Assembly: GCF_003353175.1 (NCBI RefSeq)
Contig: NZ_QHKS01000001.1
Coordinates: 310,001-374,000, forward strand
DNA length: 64,000 nt
Direction: 5' to 3'
Origin: Paraburkholderia lacunae
GTDB taxonomy: Bacteria; Pseudomonadota; Gammaproteobacteria; Burkholderiales; Burkholderiaceae
The notes beneath the pieces were generated by a model. It was not told where the DNA came from, searched no databases, and was given only the letters and a program-made list of their open reading frames with translations. Position numbers and translations under genes: made by a program. This document shows, piece after piece, positions 29,642 through 38,515 of the stretch (position 1 is the first letter of the stretch; each line of letters opens with the position of its first letter).

Positions 29642-30427
29642 TCAGAACGGAATCTGGTCATCAAGCGAATCAAACGTTTTGGCACCGGTTGAATGAAACG
29701 TGAACTTATCCTCGTTCGTCTCGATCCACAGCCACGCCTTTTCGGTCACGCGGACGCCGGGATAGGAATCCCCCCGTTCATCTTCCAATTCGACAGCCTC
29801 AATAAACCCCTTCACCTTCAATCGCCGCATTCCCAGATTGAAGCCCAAGTTGTTCAGCCCCGCACGTTCGCAATCGTTTCGCACGTTCCAGAGCGAAGTA
29901 GCACCATCGTCCTGAGCGACGCTGCTGGCGGCAACGACCAAGACATTGAGTTCTTGTGACGAGAGCCCATCAACGCTGGCGACACTTGCCTGTTCCGCCA
30001 TCTCTTCCAGCACTTCCCCCTGTTCAAGCATCGCTTTCAAACGTTCGGTCAGATTGTCCTTGAATGCCTGAAAGTCCCTTGGAGATTCGGTTTTGTAGGT
30101 GACGACGGCCCGGTGCTGGATGTCGAACGGAAACCGTTTCCCGGCCTTTTGCCGTTCATCTGAACAAGCCATCACGACGGGCCGTCCGGCTGCGTAAGCG
30201 AACCCAAGCTCATACCAGACGTTCGGATTGTCTTCCGTGATGTCCGCAAGACATACCGCCGCCCGCTTGATGTTCTTCTCGATTGCTTCGACCAACACCG
30301 TCGCCGACGAATCCTAATCGACCCGATAGGCCGTCATCCCGGCAGTTTCAATGGCGGGTTTGTACAGATCGTCGAATCGCTTGTTGTAGATGTCGGTGAA
30401 CGGTTGAATCACGAAGCACATTGGCAT
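29642..30427 (-). pseudogene. TIR-like / nucleoside 2-deoxyribosyltransferase-like protein interrupted by one stop codon
   Basis: The frame starts at the ATG at 30427 (MPMCFVIQPFTDIY), runs 37 codons to RVD, meets TAG at 30314-30316, and continues in the same frame as DSSATVLVEAIEKN to the stop at 29642. The joined product (about 260 residues) has the family's CFVIQPF opening, CLADITEDNPNVWYELG and a PVVMACSDERQ strand, followed by a C-terminal region that may be a winged helix (SQELNVLVVAASS). A GTG at 30298 could restart translation but would lose the first beta strand. It is either a pseudogene by one substitution or a read-through case. Such domains are found in NAD- or nucleotide-processing defence proteins. 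Confidence 0.75.
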
Positions 30428-30690
30428 AGGACACCCTCACTTTACCCATGGGAGGAATTCAACCGCGAAATCCCATTTCTGCGTCAGGGCGTTCTCGTCA
30501 GTTCGATTGACGCTGGACCTACGACCCTCACGGTGACGGATTGTATCGGTTCGAAGTCCGCTTGACACATGGGGAGCCGTGGCCCCAATAATTTGTAACA
30601 ATCGGAAGGTTAGAAGTCGTCCGACGCTGTTCTTCGTTTCGAGACTTACGTCGCATTCGGCACGAACCCGATCTTCGGAGAAAAACGCAA

Positions 30691-31692
30691 ATGAATGAAG
30701 CATCCACCGGCTACCCTGACCTCATCGCAGCAGCCACGGCAGTCCTTGTCGCTGAACAGTCGGTTTCCATCTCGCTGTTACAGCGAAAATTTCGACTGGA
30801 CTACAACGATGCCCTGCCGCTGATGGACACGCTCGAAAAACGCGGCGTAGTGAGCGCACCTCATTTCAACCGCTTCCGCACCCTTACCCCGGCATATATG
30901 AAGCCACTGGCGACGACACCGGATATGTCCAAACGGGAGAAGCACATTCGTCGCGTCTTCGAGACGGCACTGTTTCTCTGGGAAGCCCATGAGGAAGGGC
31001 AAGGAGGGAATACCAATGCGATCCGCATTCTCTCGCCGTATGGAAACAATGCGAATACGCGACAACAGCGAAACGTTGTATTTACAACGCTAGATCACGC
31101 GCCACACAGATCACTGCTGACAGCAACGAGCGCCCTTGCCAATTGGCTGCCACATGATCGACAAGGGACCGTCGATCACGGTGACATCATGGATGAGCTT
31201 ACGGCCTTATGTTTGGCAGAGAACCGGGGATACCAGCGCATCACGGACAGAGAAGAGAAGATCGAACGATCCTACGTGCGACTTGCCCGTTACATCCGTC
31301 GCATATTGACGGAAGACGCCCCACCGAACACAGAAATCTTTCTGCATTTCATTCCGAATGAGTTCGTACCACGCGGCAAGGGCAAAAATGGCTCAGGATG
31401 GGACGAGCACGTTGTTCCGCGTAAGTACCATCTTCAAGCCTGTCTCGAACTATTCAAGGGAGGATGGACGATAGAAGATGTTGCGCGAATCTTGAGGTGC
31501 AGCCTCACTGTAGTTCCTATCACTGTAGAGCAGAGCGCACTTCTGGATTCCAGCCTTGGAAACGGCGGATTGGGCTTGAAGGAAACCATGCCGGACGGTT
31601 GGCGTATCGGCATCGACTGCATCTATGCACGTCTTCACAAGGCCAACATCGAATTCGAACCAGCAAGCGAGACTGCGGCATGCACGTGCTGA
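30691..31692 (+). CDS. Unknown protein with an N-terminal FtsK-gamma-like winged helix
   Basis: 333 residues. Residues 10-55 (SISLLQRKFRLDYNDALPLM, then LEKRGVVSAP) match the pattern of the FtsK/SpoIIIE gamma domain that reads KOPS sequences. The FtsK motor is absent. The remaining ~270 residues are unrecognised, with a possible small helical segment GGWTIEDVARILRCSLTVVP that looks like a second helix-turn-helix. The protein is probably DNA-binding. It is convergent with the HNH gene; a 23-bp-arm palindrome lies between them. Confidence 0.75.
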   Translation: MNEASTGYPDLIAAATAVLVAEQSVSISLLQRKFRLDYNDALPLMDTLEKRGVVSAPHFNRFRTLTPAYMKPLATTPDMSKREKHIRRVFETALFLWEAHEEGQGGNTNAIRILSPYGNNANTRQQRNVVFTTLDHAPHRSLLTATSALANWLPHDRQGTVDHGDIMDELTALCLAENRGYQRITDREEKIERSYVRLARYIRRILTEDAPPNTEIFLHFIPNEFVPRGKGKNGSGWDEHVVPRKYHLQACLELFKGGWTIEDVARILRCSLTVVPITVEQSALLDSSLGNGGLGLKETMPDGWRIGIDCIYARLHKANIEFEPASETAACTC

Positions 31693-31735
31693 TGCCACAG
31701 CCACGCACGATGCGGCCTTGGCTATTCGTTTGCTG

Positions 31736-32060
31736 TCAGTGCAGCAGTTCGCTGCTGACCGACCCCGGTCCAGTGTCGGGCACGGCGGACGCAGTGCCCG
31801 ACACTGGACCGGGGTCGATCAGCCTGTCTTCGTTGTAGGTCTGAACGATAGATTCCAGCAAGGACGCGAACCGCGTCACGATGGACACAAAGTTCCCGGC
31901 GATCAGGCCGTGTGCGTATGGTAGGACGTAAGCCACGGTCAGGTCTTCGTCTCGGTTCGAGGTGACGACCGGCGAGAAAGCCTCTTCATTTAATCTCAGT
32001 TCCAGCGCGTGCTTCTGATTGATAGGTGCTTGTTGGTTCAGTGGAAGATGGGTCCGCCAA
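31736..32060 (-). pseudogene. Truncated YbjN-like gene (paralogue of 37585-38073)
   Basis: The frame encodes LPLNQQAPINQKHAL, AFSPVV, DEDLTVAYVLPYAHGLIAG and FASLLESIVQTYNED, ending SSELLH. It aligns closely with the C-terminal two thirds of the YbjN-like protein at 37585-38073. There is no start and no N-terminal third. Its 5' part is overlapped in another frame by the end of the HNH gene. A remnant of a duplication, cut by recombination. Confidence 0.75.
31761..31816. repeat. Perfect 23-bp inverted repeat
   Basis: The arms 31761-31783 and 31794-31816 are exact reverse complements with a 10-bp spacer. It lies in the non-conserved C-terminal part of the YbjN remnant, between two convergent genes. 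No T-tract flanks it. It may act as a bidirectional transcription block or be a small palindromic insertion. Confidence 0.75.
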
Positions 32061-32762
32061 CGCCTTCAGTATCGACTTCAATTCGTCAATATCGATGGCC
32101 GGGCGCTGTGTATGAAGCATGGCATGACAATTCGGGCAAACCGGTCGAAGGTCTTCGACGGGATCGACTTCATATTCGACGCCAATGCTTGCGATGTCGG
32201 TCAAATGATGTACATGAATAAAGCCCTTCCCCATCGGTCCATAGGCTTTCTCGAAGTCGAAGCTACACACGTAGCACGTCGCTTTCCAATGGCGGATACA
32301 CTTGGACCTCGCCCTTGGGTCTCGCTCGTATTGATTCACGAGAACTTGCTTTGTCGCTCCCTCAATGAAGGTTTGCTGATCAGCCGGAATCTCATCGGGG
32401 TAGACAACAAGCGGTTCGCGGGACACCATGTCCGAGAATTGGTGCTGACTTACATCGCCGCTCAGACCGCACTTTATACAATACTTGTCTGGACTGATTT
32501 CAAAGCCGTTTGACTTCAACCAACTGAGCAAATCAACAAGGCTCTCGGACGTAACTTTTGCGTAGTTGTTTCCAGTCCACGGATTTAAACTATTCGGGTT
32601 CGATCTATCGGGCAACTTGTGACTTGCTCGATGAATTTTGAGGTAACGGGTTCGTGTCTTGACGGGAGTGCTTTTATAGATATTTGCAAGATATCCTGCT
32701 GAATGATTTTGCAACCAAGCCTCGTAACCCACATCGTCATCAACCCAATGGATCGCGCCCAT
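31986..32762 (-). CDS. HNH endonuclease-domain protein (McrA-like)
   Basis: 258 residues from the ATG at 32762 (GGGGGA upstream), giving MGAIHWVDDDVGYEAWL; a GTG at 32807 would add 15. The N-terminal ~95 residues look like a small alpha/beta domain. The C-terminal HNH module has two CxxC pairs (CYVC, CPNC) around the core FIHVHHLTDIA and DLRPVCPNCHAMLH. The last ~20 residues are encoded within the YbjN remnant in another frame, so the native C-terminus was probably replaced. It is likely a DNA nuclease; the target is unknown. Confidence 0.85.
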   Translation of the reverse strand: MGAIHWVDDDVGYEAWLQNHSAGYLANIYKSTPVKTRTRYLKIHRASHKLPDRSNPNSLNPWTGNNYAKVTSESLVDLLSWLKSNGFEISPDKYCIKCGLSGDVSQHQFSDMVSREPLVVYPDEIPADQQTFIEGATKQVLVNQYERDPRARSKCIRHWKATCYVCSFDFEKAYGPMGKGFIHVHHLTDIASIGVEYEVDPVEDLRPVCPNCHAMLHTQRPAIDIDELKSILKALADPSSTEPTSTYQSEARAGTEIK

Positions 32763-32842
32763 CAATCCCCCATTTATATCAAACATCATATTCGCACGAC
32801 ACAGCACAACTTGCGAAGTTCCATACCTCTCCCACGGGAAAA

Positions 32843-34243
32843 CTAGTTCTGGAACGATTCAAGAATCCCGTTCCTAAAGTAGAGGTAATTTCCGCCACCG
32901 TAGACCCATTGTTCATCTGTACCGGAAGCGGTGTGCGTTCGATTGATTCGTTCCGGGCGTCCCCACTTTGACGCCAGAGCTTCCTGCTTAGTCATTCCAA
33001 GAATCACGCCCCCTCTCGCTTCTTTGATGGACAATTCATGTTCTTTGGTAGCAGCGCCGTTCGCACCAATTCGGGCGGCGACGGCCAGAGCCATTCCGGC
33101 ATATGTCCCGGCCAGCGGATCTTTGGCACCCTTTCTCATCAAACAATTCGCAACGGCCAAAGAGGCTTCTCCGGCAATCAAACGATATCGCCCAACGTGA
33201 GCATCATCAAGCCGCATTACGCTCGCAGAATAAGGGCAGGGAAGTCCCAAAAACCCCTCTGCCTTCATTTTTGCCGACCAATACTCTCCCGAGTAGATAG
33301 GGTTTATTTGAGCAAAGTATGAGTTGGCTTTGGTTATGTCCTGCGTTATCCCGATCCCTTCTGCATAGGCTTGTGCAAGGCCGGCATAAATGTACGGGTA
33401 AGGAGAAACTCCATTGACCTTGCCGGTTTTCTCATCGACATTACTCAACCACAGCTTTGTCGCTCGAAGACTATCCCTCGCGACTCCCTCCCCACGAAAC
33501 AACAACCATGCGTAGAGATTCTTTACGTCGGGGTCGTCGTTTATGTAGGGTTCAAGAGTCTTTGCCGCCAACTCGGGATTTCGCGGCCCACCAAAACCGT
33601 AATAGTAAAACTCGGCTTGCTGTAGCCTCGCGTAGTTCACAAGACCTCTTTTTGACGCCTGCGCCCCCTGCGTCTCAACCTGCTGCCAATACGCCAACGC
33701 TTTGCTTGGGCTCTGCTGCACTCCCACAGCACCACTTTCGTACAAGTCAGCCAACTTTAGCTTGCCATCAATGGTTCCTTCCGCTTTCATCAAATACGAA
33801 AGCCCAAGCGCGGGTACCTTGGCGTGGTGCAAGTAGTAGTCGCCAATCTGTGCATAAGCCTCCAACGTCCCAAGCTGTCCAGCCTTTTCAAGCACCGCCA
33901 ACCCGCCCTCTGGGTCTTTCGGCACGCCATCTCCGTCCAGCAAACGTTCACCGTAGTCCAGCATGGCCTCCGGATAATCCTTTTTTGCTGCTCGGGACAG
34001 GAACTGAAGCGCTTGCTGGTCGCTCTTGGGAAGACCTTCACCATACCTGCTCATCTTGTATCGATAGTACAAAGAAACCGGGTCGTCGTCCCGCGCCGCG
34101 AATACTTTCACGGCTTTCGCGTAGTCCTTGGATTCATACGCCTTTACCCCATCTTCAACGCTAGGGGTGCACGCGGAAAGGCTTGCAACCACGGAAATGG
34201 CGAAGGCCGATCCCCAAAAAAGTCCGAATCCTGATTGACGCAT
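32843..34243 (-). CDS. Sel1-repeat lipoprotein
   Basis: 466 residues from the ATG at 34243, preceded by GGGGGAC. The signal peptide ends in the lipobox LSAC (SVVASLSACTPS). Residues 30-330 are Sel1-like helical repeats (YRYKMSRYGEGLPKSDQQAL, YGERLLDGDGVPKD, LYAWLLFRGEGVARD). The last ~60 residues (GVILGMTKQEALASKWG, EQWVYGGGNYLYFRNG) look like a small beta domain related to SmpA/OmlA. It is envelope-located and probably a protein-interaction scaffold. The function on this element is unknown. Confidence 0.82.
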   Translation of the reverse strand: MRQSGFGLFWGSAFAISVVASLSACTPSVEDGVKAYESKDYAKAVKVFAARDDDPVSLYYRYKMSRYGEGLPKSDQQALQFLSRAAKKDYPEAMLDYGERLLDGDGVPKDPEGGLAVLEKAGQLGTLEAYAQIGDYYLHHAKVPALGLSYLMKAEGTIDGKLKLADLYESGAVGVQQSPSKALAYWQQVETQGAQASKRGLVNYARLQQAEFYYYGFGGPRNPELAAKTLEPYINDDPDVKNLYAWLLFRGEGVARDSLRATKLWLSNVDEKTGKVNGVSPYPYIYAGLAQAYAEGIGITQDITKANSYFAQINPIYSGEYWSAKMKAEGFLGLPCPYSASVMRLDDAHVGRYRLIAGEASLAVANCLMRKGAKDPLAGTYAGMALAVAARIGANGAATKEHELSIKEARGGVILGMTKQEALASKWGRPERINRTHTASGTDEQWVYGGGNYLYFRNGILESFQN

Positions 34244-34482
34244 AGTCCCCCCGATACACCGCACGAGACGAGCCAAACATCGTGGTGTTGATTTATGCTC
34301 CTACGATACGGTCTCTGCCGAATCAGGAATGTTCGCTGCCGAACAAGTCATCGCCTGTGCTTCGGGTCTTCCGCGACGGCCAGCCATAGGCAGTGTCAAT
34401 TAGAACGTTAAACGTCGGTTTTGATCGTTGCAACCACCGGCGCAGTAACCAACTAACGCCGAGAATCGCGAGATGGCGTGCT

Positions 34483-34953
34483 TCAGTCCGGGTTCAAGAG
34501 CGGCTTAACCCCGAAGACAGCCCCGGACCTAATCTGCGTTTCCAATTCATACGCTTGCTTGCTCGTATCGACAACTGCAAACTGGTACTCGAAGTGACGG
34601 TGTATGTACGCCTTGGTCAGCCGATCCAGCGTGTTTTCGCCCGATGCGAATTTTCGCAATTCGTCCAGCCCCAAGCTTGGAAGCACAAGTCGATTCGCCA
34701 CATACACGCAGAACTGGTCGCCGCTGAGCCGCCCGGACGCGTGGCTTGCCAACCGTGTGACCAGCCCGTACTTCTTTCTCTGCGCCAGTTGCGCCTTCTC
34801 GAATTCCCTTCCCGACATCCCGCAGTAGATGAACGCATGGTCGTGCCAAATCGCATAGACACCAGCAGCCAGCGCCGGTATTGCAGGATTGGGCCAGTCT
34901 TGGAATTTGAACCGCTGAGAAAAGTCTATGGTGCTTTCCGTGTCGCTCATCAC
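34483..34953 (-). CDS. GIY-YIG nuclease-domain protein
   Basis: 156 residues. The GIY-YIG core is near residue 30: GVYAIWHDHAFIYCGMSGRE, with GVY and YCG variants of the two motifs. It is followed by the helix VTRLASHASGR and a glutamate in the terminal helix (YELETQIRSG). The protein is a single domain without a visible DNA-binding extension. It could be a small structure-specific or homing-type nuclease. Whether the active site is complete is not certain. Confidence 0.75.
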   Translation of the reverse strand: MMSDTESTIDFSQRFKFQDWPNPAIPALAAGVYAIWHDHAFIYCGMSGREFEKAQLAQRKKYGLVTRLASHASGRLSGDQFCVYVANRLVLPSLGLDELRKFASGENTLDRLTKAYIHRHFEYQFAVVDTSKQAYELETQIRSGAVFGVKPLLNPD

Positions 34954-35052
34954 GTATCGAATCCGTCATTCCGGTCCGATATGATCGGGTCCCGCCATGA
35001 ATGAAGCAAGCCGCGATCCGATCTGACCAATCTCCCAACGGTCATCACACGC

Positions 35053-35388
35053 TCACTTTGACGGATCGACCGTCCCTTTCTTGCCGGTGTAGGGATTCAC
35101 GTTCCCTTTCGACGACCAGTTATCGTACTTGGTCCCGTTTGGATTGGTTTGGTGATGGCCGCTTACATAGGTGCCGTTGCTGCGCGTGTAGCCGCTGACG
35201 TAGTGCTCGCCGCTGCTACTTGAATGGTAGCTGCTGTGTCCGCCGCTGCTGCTTGAATGGTAACTACTGTGTCCGCCGCTGCTGCTTGAATGGTAACTAC
35301 TGTGTCCGCCGCCCAATCCGGCACCACGCGCAAATGCAGTGGACGAGATCACGCACAAGCAACAGACAGCAATCGATTTTGCTTTCAT
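35053..35388 (-). CDS. Small secreted protein with three 11-residue His/Ser repeats
   Basis: 111 residues. A signal peptide (KSIAVCCLCVISSTAFA) is followed by three copies of GGHSSYHSSSS, encoded by a 33-bp tandem repeat (35212-35244, 35245-35277, 35278-35310). A C-terminal motif follows: YVSGYTRSNGTYVSGHHQT and YDNWSSKGNVNPYTGKKGT, common in small periplasmic proteins of proteobacteria. The His-rich repeat could bind metal. Function unknown. Confidence 0.75.
   Translation of the reverse strand: MKAKSIAVCCLCVISSTAFARGAGLGGGHSSYHSSSSGGHSSYHSSSSGGHSSYHSSSSGEHYVSGYTRSNGTYVSGHHQTNPNGTKYDNWSSKGNVNPYTGKKGTVDPSK
35212..35310 (-). repeat. 33-bp tandem repeat, three copies, coding
   Basis: Three head-to-tail copies with a few substitutions in the first. 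Each encodes the 11-residue unit GGHSSYHSSSS. The copy number is likely to vary between strains. Confidence 0.9.
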
Positions 35389-35539
35389 GGTGGTCCCCGG
35401 AAGGTGAGTTTTGAATTGTCGTCAGCTTTTTTACAAGACGTTGCCGATGCCTTGCGATTCTATAACCACGCCCAGAATCGCCCACCTAGCAAAAACACCG
35501 ATTAAGGCGTCGGTTTGATGACAGCGCCCGGCGAATCGA

Positions 35540-36286
35540 CTAGCTGTCGTTGACCAAGAGCCGGTGAGCCCTATTCATGGCATAGTCCAGCAAGACGACC
35601 CCGTTAAACGTGGTTCCAAAATGATGAGAGAAGACGGCGTCATCAATCGACCACGCCGCCGACCCGCTGAATCCCTGCATTACGATCAACAGCCAGACAT
35701 CTTCAACGCGTTTCCGGTATGCAGCAGCCCTGCGTTCCTTCCTGTCAATCGTGGCCTGCACATCTGCTGGCGATGCCACCGGGACCCACCATGCACTCAC
35801 CGGCTGCCACCGGGAGCGAGGACAGTTCGGATGGTGATGCAGCCAGACCGACGTGAATAAATCCGACTCGAAATCCGTACCGTCTTTTAATCTAGCCGAC
35901 AACACATTCGAAGGTATAGAAGTGATCCGGGAACCGACTATCGCCGCAAGGTCGGTCGCCGCAGCATCTTGGTCCTTCGGCCTAAGCGCTGCATGCTCAC
36001 GAAATACCACCTTCACATCAAGGCAGTCCGCGTTGACGCTGCTCAGAAAACGCTTTTGAGCCTTTTCGCAAATCAACCTACGGGTTTCTTCGACCGCACG
36101 CAGCTTTCCGCGTAGCATCTCGGTCACTTCAACGCCGTACTTTCCTCCCGGCGCTGCCACGAGAATATCCGGTTCTTCGCCTGTTGCATCGATGGTCCCC
36201 AGCGGCCAGCACGTCAACAATCCCTGAGCACGCTCGAAAAAGAACGATTCCGCAAGCTTTCTGCGTTTGGCTTTGGTCGAATTCAC
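35540..36286 (-). CDS. Hypothetical protein, possible PD-(D/E)XK nuclease
   Basis: 248 residues. EEPDILVAAPGGKYGVEVTEM (residues about 37-57, given in part) places an Asp and a Glu-Val pair in the order expected for a PD-(D/E)XK-like fold, but the lysine is replaced by Val-Thr. The rest, with DVWLLIVMQGFSGSAAW, resembles uncharacterised proteins of that type. No partner methylase is present. Nuclease function is only a suggestion. Confidence 0.6.
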   Translation of the reverse strand: MNSTKAKRRKLAESFFFERAQGLLTCWPLGTIDATGEEPDILVAAPGGKYGVEVTEMLRGKLRAVEETRRLICEKAQKRFLSSVNADCLDVKVVFREHAALRPKDQDAAATDLAAIVGSRITSIPSNVLSARLKDGTDFESDLFTSVWLHHHPNCPRSRWQPVSAWWVPVASPADVQATIDRKERRAAAYRKRVEDVWLLIVMQGFSGSAAWSIDDAVFSHHFGTTFNGVVLLDYAMNRAHRLLVNDS

Positions 36287-36463
36287 GTCGCACCCTTTCT
36301 AGTCAGAGTGTGGCATCCGCCCTTGGACCGCCAACGCAAACTTGGTCGCGAAGTCCACGGCGAAAGCTGCGTCGGATATGGTCAACGCCGATGCATCATG
36401 CATACGCTCCCAGTTGTAGTGCCCCCCGATCATACGGTGCATTACGGGTACAACCGATTCGAA

Positions 36464-36799
36464 TCAAACAAGCTCACTGATGTTTACAGCCAAGGCGAGC
36501 ATTATGGTCATGCGCTCGCTCCCGGCTGCGGCATCATCGAGATACCCTTCAAGTTCGCGGGCGAATCGAATGGCAGCATCGTCGAGTCCAGCGGAAGATG
36601 AAGGCGGCCAGCTGCGTGACCGTCTAGAGAGGAGCGCGATTAATTCACCGGTCGCCACGTCAACGGCTTCCGCGCTGTACCCGAACGCTTTTTCGAGGTC
36701 TTCTTCCTGCAAACTACACTCGGCGTTCTTCAGACGGGTCCGCACCGCCGTTGATGTCACCAAATCGGCCACGGACAGATCAGAAAACAGCCCGCGCAC
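36464..36799 (-). CDS. Small helical hypothetical protein
   Basis: 111 residues from a GTG at 36799. The text (SLQEEDLEKAFGYSAEAVDV, AIRFARELEGYLDDAAAG) is that of a plausible soluble helical protein. No family is recognised and the ribosome binding site is weak. It is divergent from the exported protein gene at 36854. The gene call itself is uncertain. Confidence 0.4.
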   Translation of the reverse strand: MRGLFSDLSVADLVTSTAVRTRLKNAECSLQEEDLEKAFGYSAEAVDVATGELIALLSRRSRSWPPSSSAGLDDAAIRFARELEGYLDDAAAGSERMTIMLALAVNISELV

Positions 36800-36853
36800 T
36801 GCTATGATCGCTCGGTAGCGAAGCTACGCACATATCTCCGACAGCGAGAAACC

Positions 36854-37546
36854 ATGCGCAAACTCATCTTCGTGTTGTTCTTCCTACTTGCAGTTTCGAT
36901 CAGATGCTATGCTGAAGACACGCCGCATTATCAAGTCGTGTCGGAATTTGTGCGGGAACTTGTCGAGACTAAAAACTATCAGGACGTAGCGAAAGCCGAC
37001 TTCGATTCGGCTCGTAAAGAAAACTCGCAAGCAGTGATGATGGCGATCATCCGCAACGGTACGCGCATCAAGCTAAAGCTTGCTGCTACGATCGGTCGGT
37101 TGCAGCAGATGCAGTTGAGTCACCCGTTCGAAACACTCCTTCCTACGTTGATCGAGTTCTATAACAGGAAGATCGAGCTATACGATGACATGGTGACGAC
37201 GGCAAAGACGTTTGCTGACGGACCTAAGCCGGGCGTTGATTACGGAAAACTTTCATCGCATATGCCAGAAGTAACGGCTCAGGTCGAGTATGTTGATGAG
37301 TCGATCTTTAAGATGACGCCGCTGGTGTTTGCTTTGATCATCTCCCAGAAGCCGGACAGTCAGAACCACCTTAGCCACTTGAGCATCACCCGAAAGCAAG
37401 CGCAGCAATTGCTGACTTCATTGCAGGAAGGGTTTGGCCGGTCAATGAACGCCAAGGAACAGGATTGGACTGTAAGTTCAGCGTCGGTATTGCGCACCTA
37501 CCTGAGAGACAAGGGCTACAAGTACGCGGACGATCCGTGGCAATAG
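36854..37546 (+). CDS. Exported hypothetical protein
   Basis: 230 residues. Signal peptide MRKLIFVLFFLLAVSIRCYA is cleaved after CYA. The mature part is mostly helical and charged (FVRELVETKNYQDVAKADFD, SITRKQAQQLLTSLQEGFG), with no motif I recognise. GCGAGAAACC precedes the start. It is probably periplasmic. Function unknown. Confidence 0.75.
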   Translation: MRKLIFVLFFLLAVSIRCYAEDTPHYQVVSEFVRELVETKNYQDVAKADFDSARKENSQAVMMAIIRNGTRIKLKLAATIGRLQQMQLSHPFETLLPTLIEFYNRKIELYDDMVTTAKTFADGPKPGVDYGKLSSHMPEVTAQVEYVDESIFKMTPLVFALIISQKPDSQNHLSHLSITRKQAQQLLTSLQEGFGRSMNAKEQDWTVSSASVLRTYLRDKGYKYADDPWQ

Positions 37547-37584
37547 CCGTGTGACTGACCGGTCCTAACTACGCCACCTGCATC

Positions 37585-38073
37585 TCAGTGCAGCAGTTCA
37601 CCACCGGTCGGCGCTGAACTGGCCTCAGCAACGGCTGGCACCGTGCCGGAACCGCCGAAGTCGAATAGCCCGTCATCGTCATAGGTCTGGACGATGAATT
37701 CCAGCAATGACGCGAACCTGTTCACGATAGACACGAAGGTTCCGGCAATCAGTCCCCCGCTGAACGGCATTGCATATGCCACGATCAGGTCTTCATCCGT
37801 ATCGATGGTGAAGACGGGAAGGAACACGTCTTCATTCAGCCGCTTCGCCAGCGCATGTTTCTGGCCGATGGGCGCTTGCCGGTTCAGTGGGAGATACGTG
37901 CTGAACCGAATGAACTTTCGGTCCGTGATGATGGAGATGCGATAGCCTACGCCAGTTTCCGTGCGCAGCCGGATGCAATCGGGCTGCACCGCGTAGGGAA
38001 TCAAGCCGCTATCGCGGAGATGTGCGTCAAGGGTTTCGATAGAAATCTCAGCTTCCGTGAAGATTTTCGTCAA
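37585..38073 (-). CDS. YbjN-like protein (T3SS-chaperone-like fold)
   Basis: 162 residues from a TTG start at 38073: AAGGA lies 7 bp upstream (38081-38085), whereas the longer ATG frame to 38127 has none. The text TEAEISIETLDAHLRDSGL, YRISIITDRKFIRFSTYLPL and FASLLEFIVQTYDDDG is typical of YbjN-type small alpha/beta proteins, which share a fold with type III secretion chaperones. A truncated paralogue lies at 31736-32060. Role unknown. Confidence 0.7.
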   Translation of the reverse strand: MTKIFTEAEISIETLDAHLRDSGLIPYAVQPDCIRLRTETGVGYRISIITDRKFIRFSTYLPLNRQAPIGQKHALAKRLNEDVFLPVFTIDTDEDLIVAYAMPFSGGLIAGTFVSIVNRFASLLEFIVQTYDDDGLFDFGGSGTVPAVAEASSAPTGGELLH

Positions 38074-38165
38074 TAGGCTCTCCTTCCGTGGATTCTGCCG
38101 GTCTTGGTTGAACAACCGGGACGACATCCGGCGTACTGTCGTCCCGCTATGGCAGCCTTGCGGGC

Positions 38166-38480
38166 TTAGTCGTTCGCCGGACCGGCGAACTTCTTGCCGA
38201 ACGTGGTCAGATGTACATCCTTGCCAAGGTTGTACTTACGCGTCTCCGCTGGATGTACGCCATCGGATTCATCAACTTCGATGATGCCGTCGATGTCGGT
38301 GTAGTTCCAGCTTGCATTCATGCCGCTCGCGGTCGTGCTGGCCTCATATTCGCAGCCATCACACGAACGCTTGTCAGTCAGCGTGACGCGCTCGCTGCCG
38401 TCCGTGATCGTGCCGATGACATGTGCGTTCGCTGCCGTCACGCCAGCAGCCAGCAACAAACCGATAATCAATTTCTTCAT
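38166..38480 (-). CDS. Small periplasmic hypothetical protein with a CxxC motif
   Basis: 104 residues. A clear signal peptide (KKLIIGLLLAAGVTAANA) is followed by a short beta-rich domain with CDGCEYEAS, a CxxC that could be redox-active or bind metal. It lies between the YbjN-like gene and the LprI-domain gene on the same strand, so the three may form a transcription unit. Function unknown. Confidence 0.72.
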   Translation of the reverse strand: MKKLIIGLLLAAGVTAANAHVIGTITDGSERVTLTDKRSCDGCEYEASTTASGMNASWNYTDIDGIIEVDESDGVHPAETRKYNLGKDVHLTTFGKKFAGPAND

Positions 38481-38515
38481 TGAATTCCCCTTATGTTACC
38501 CATATCGACAATCAG

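Noticed and set aside
35212..35310. Three 33-bp repeats considered as a CRISPR array
   Set aside because: Repeats are head-to-tail without spacers, lie in frame in a secreted protein gene and encode an 11-residue unit. No cas genes are present.
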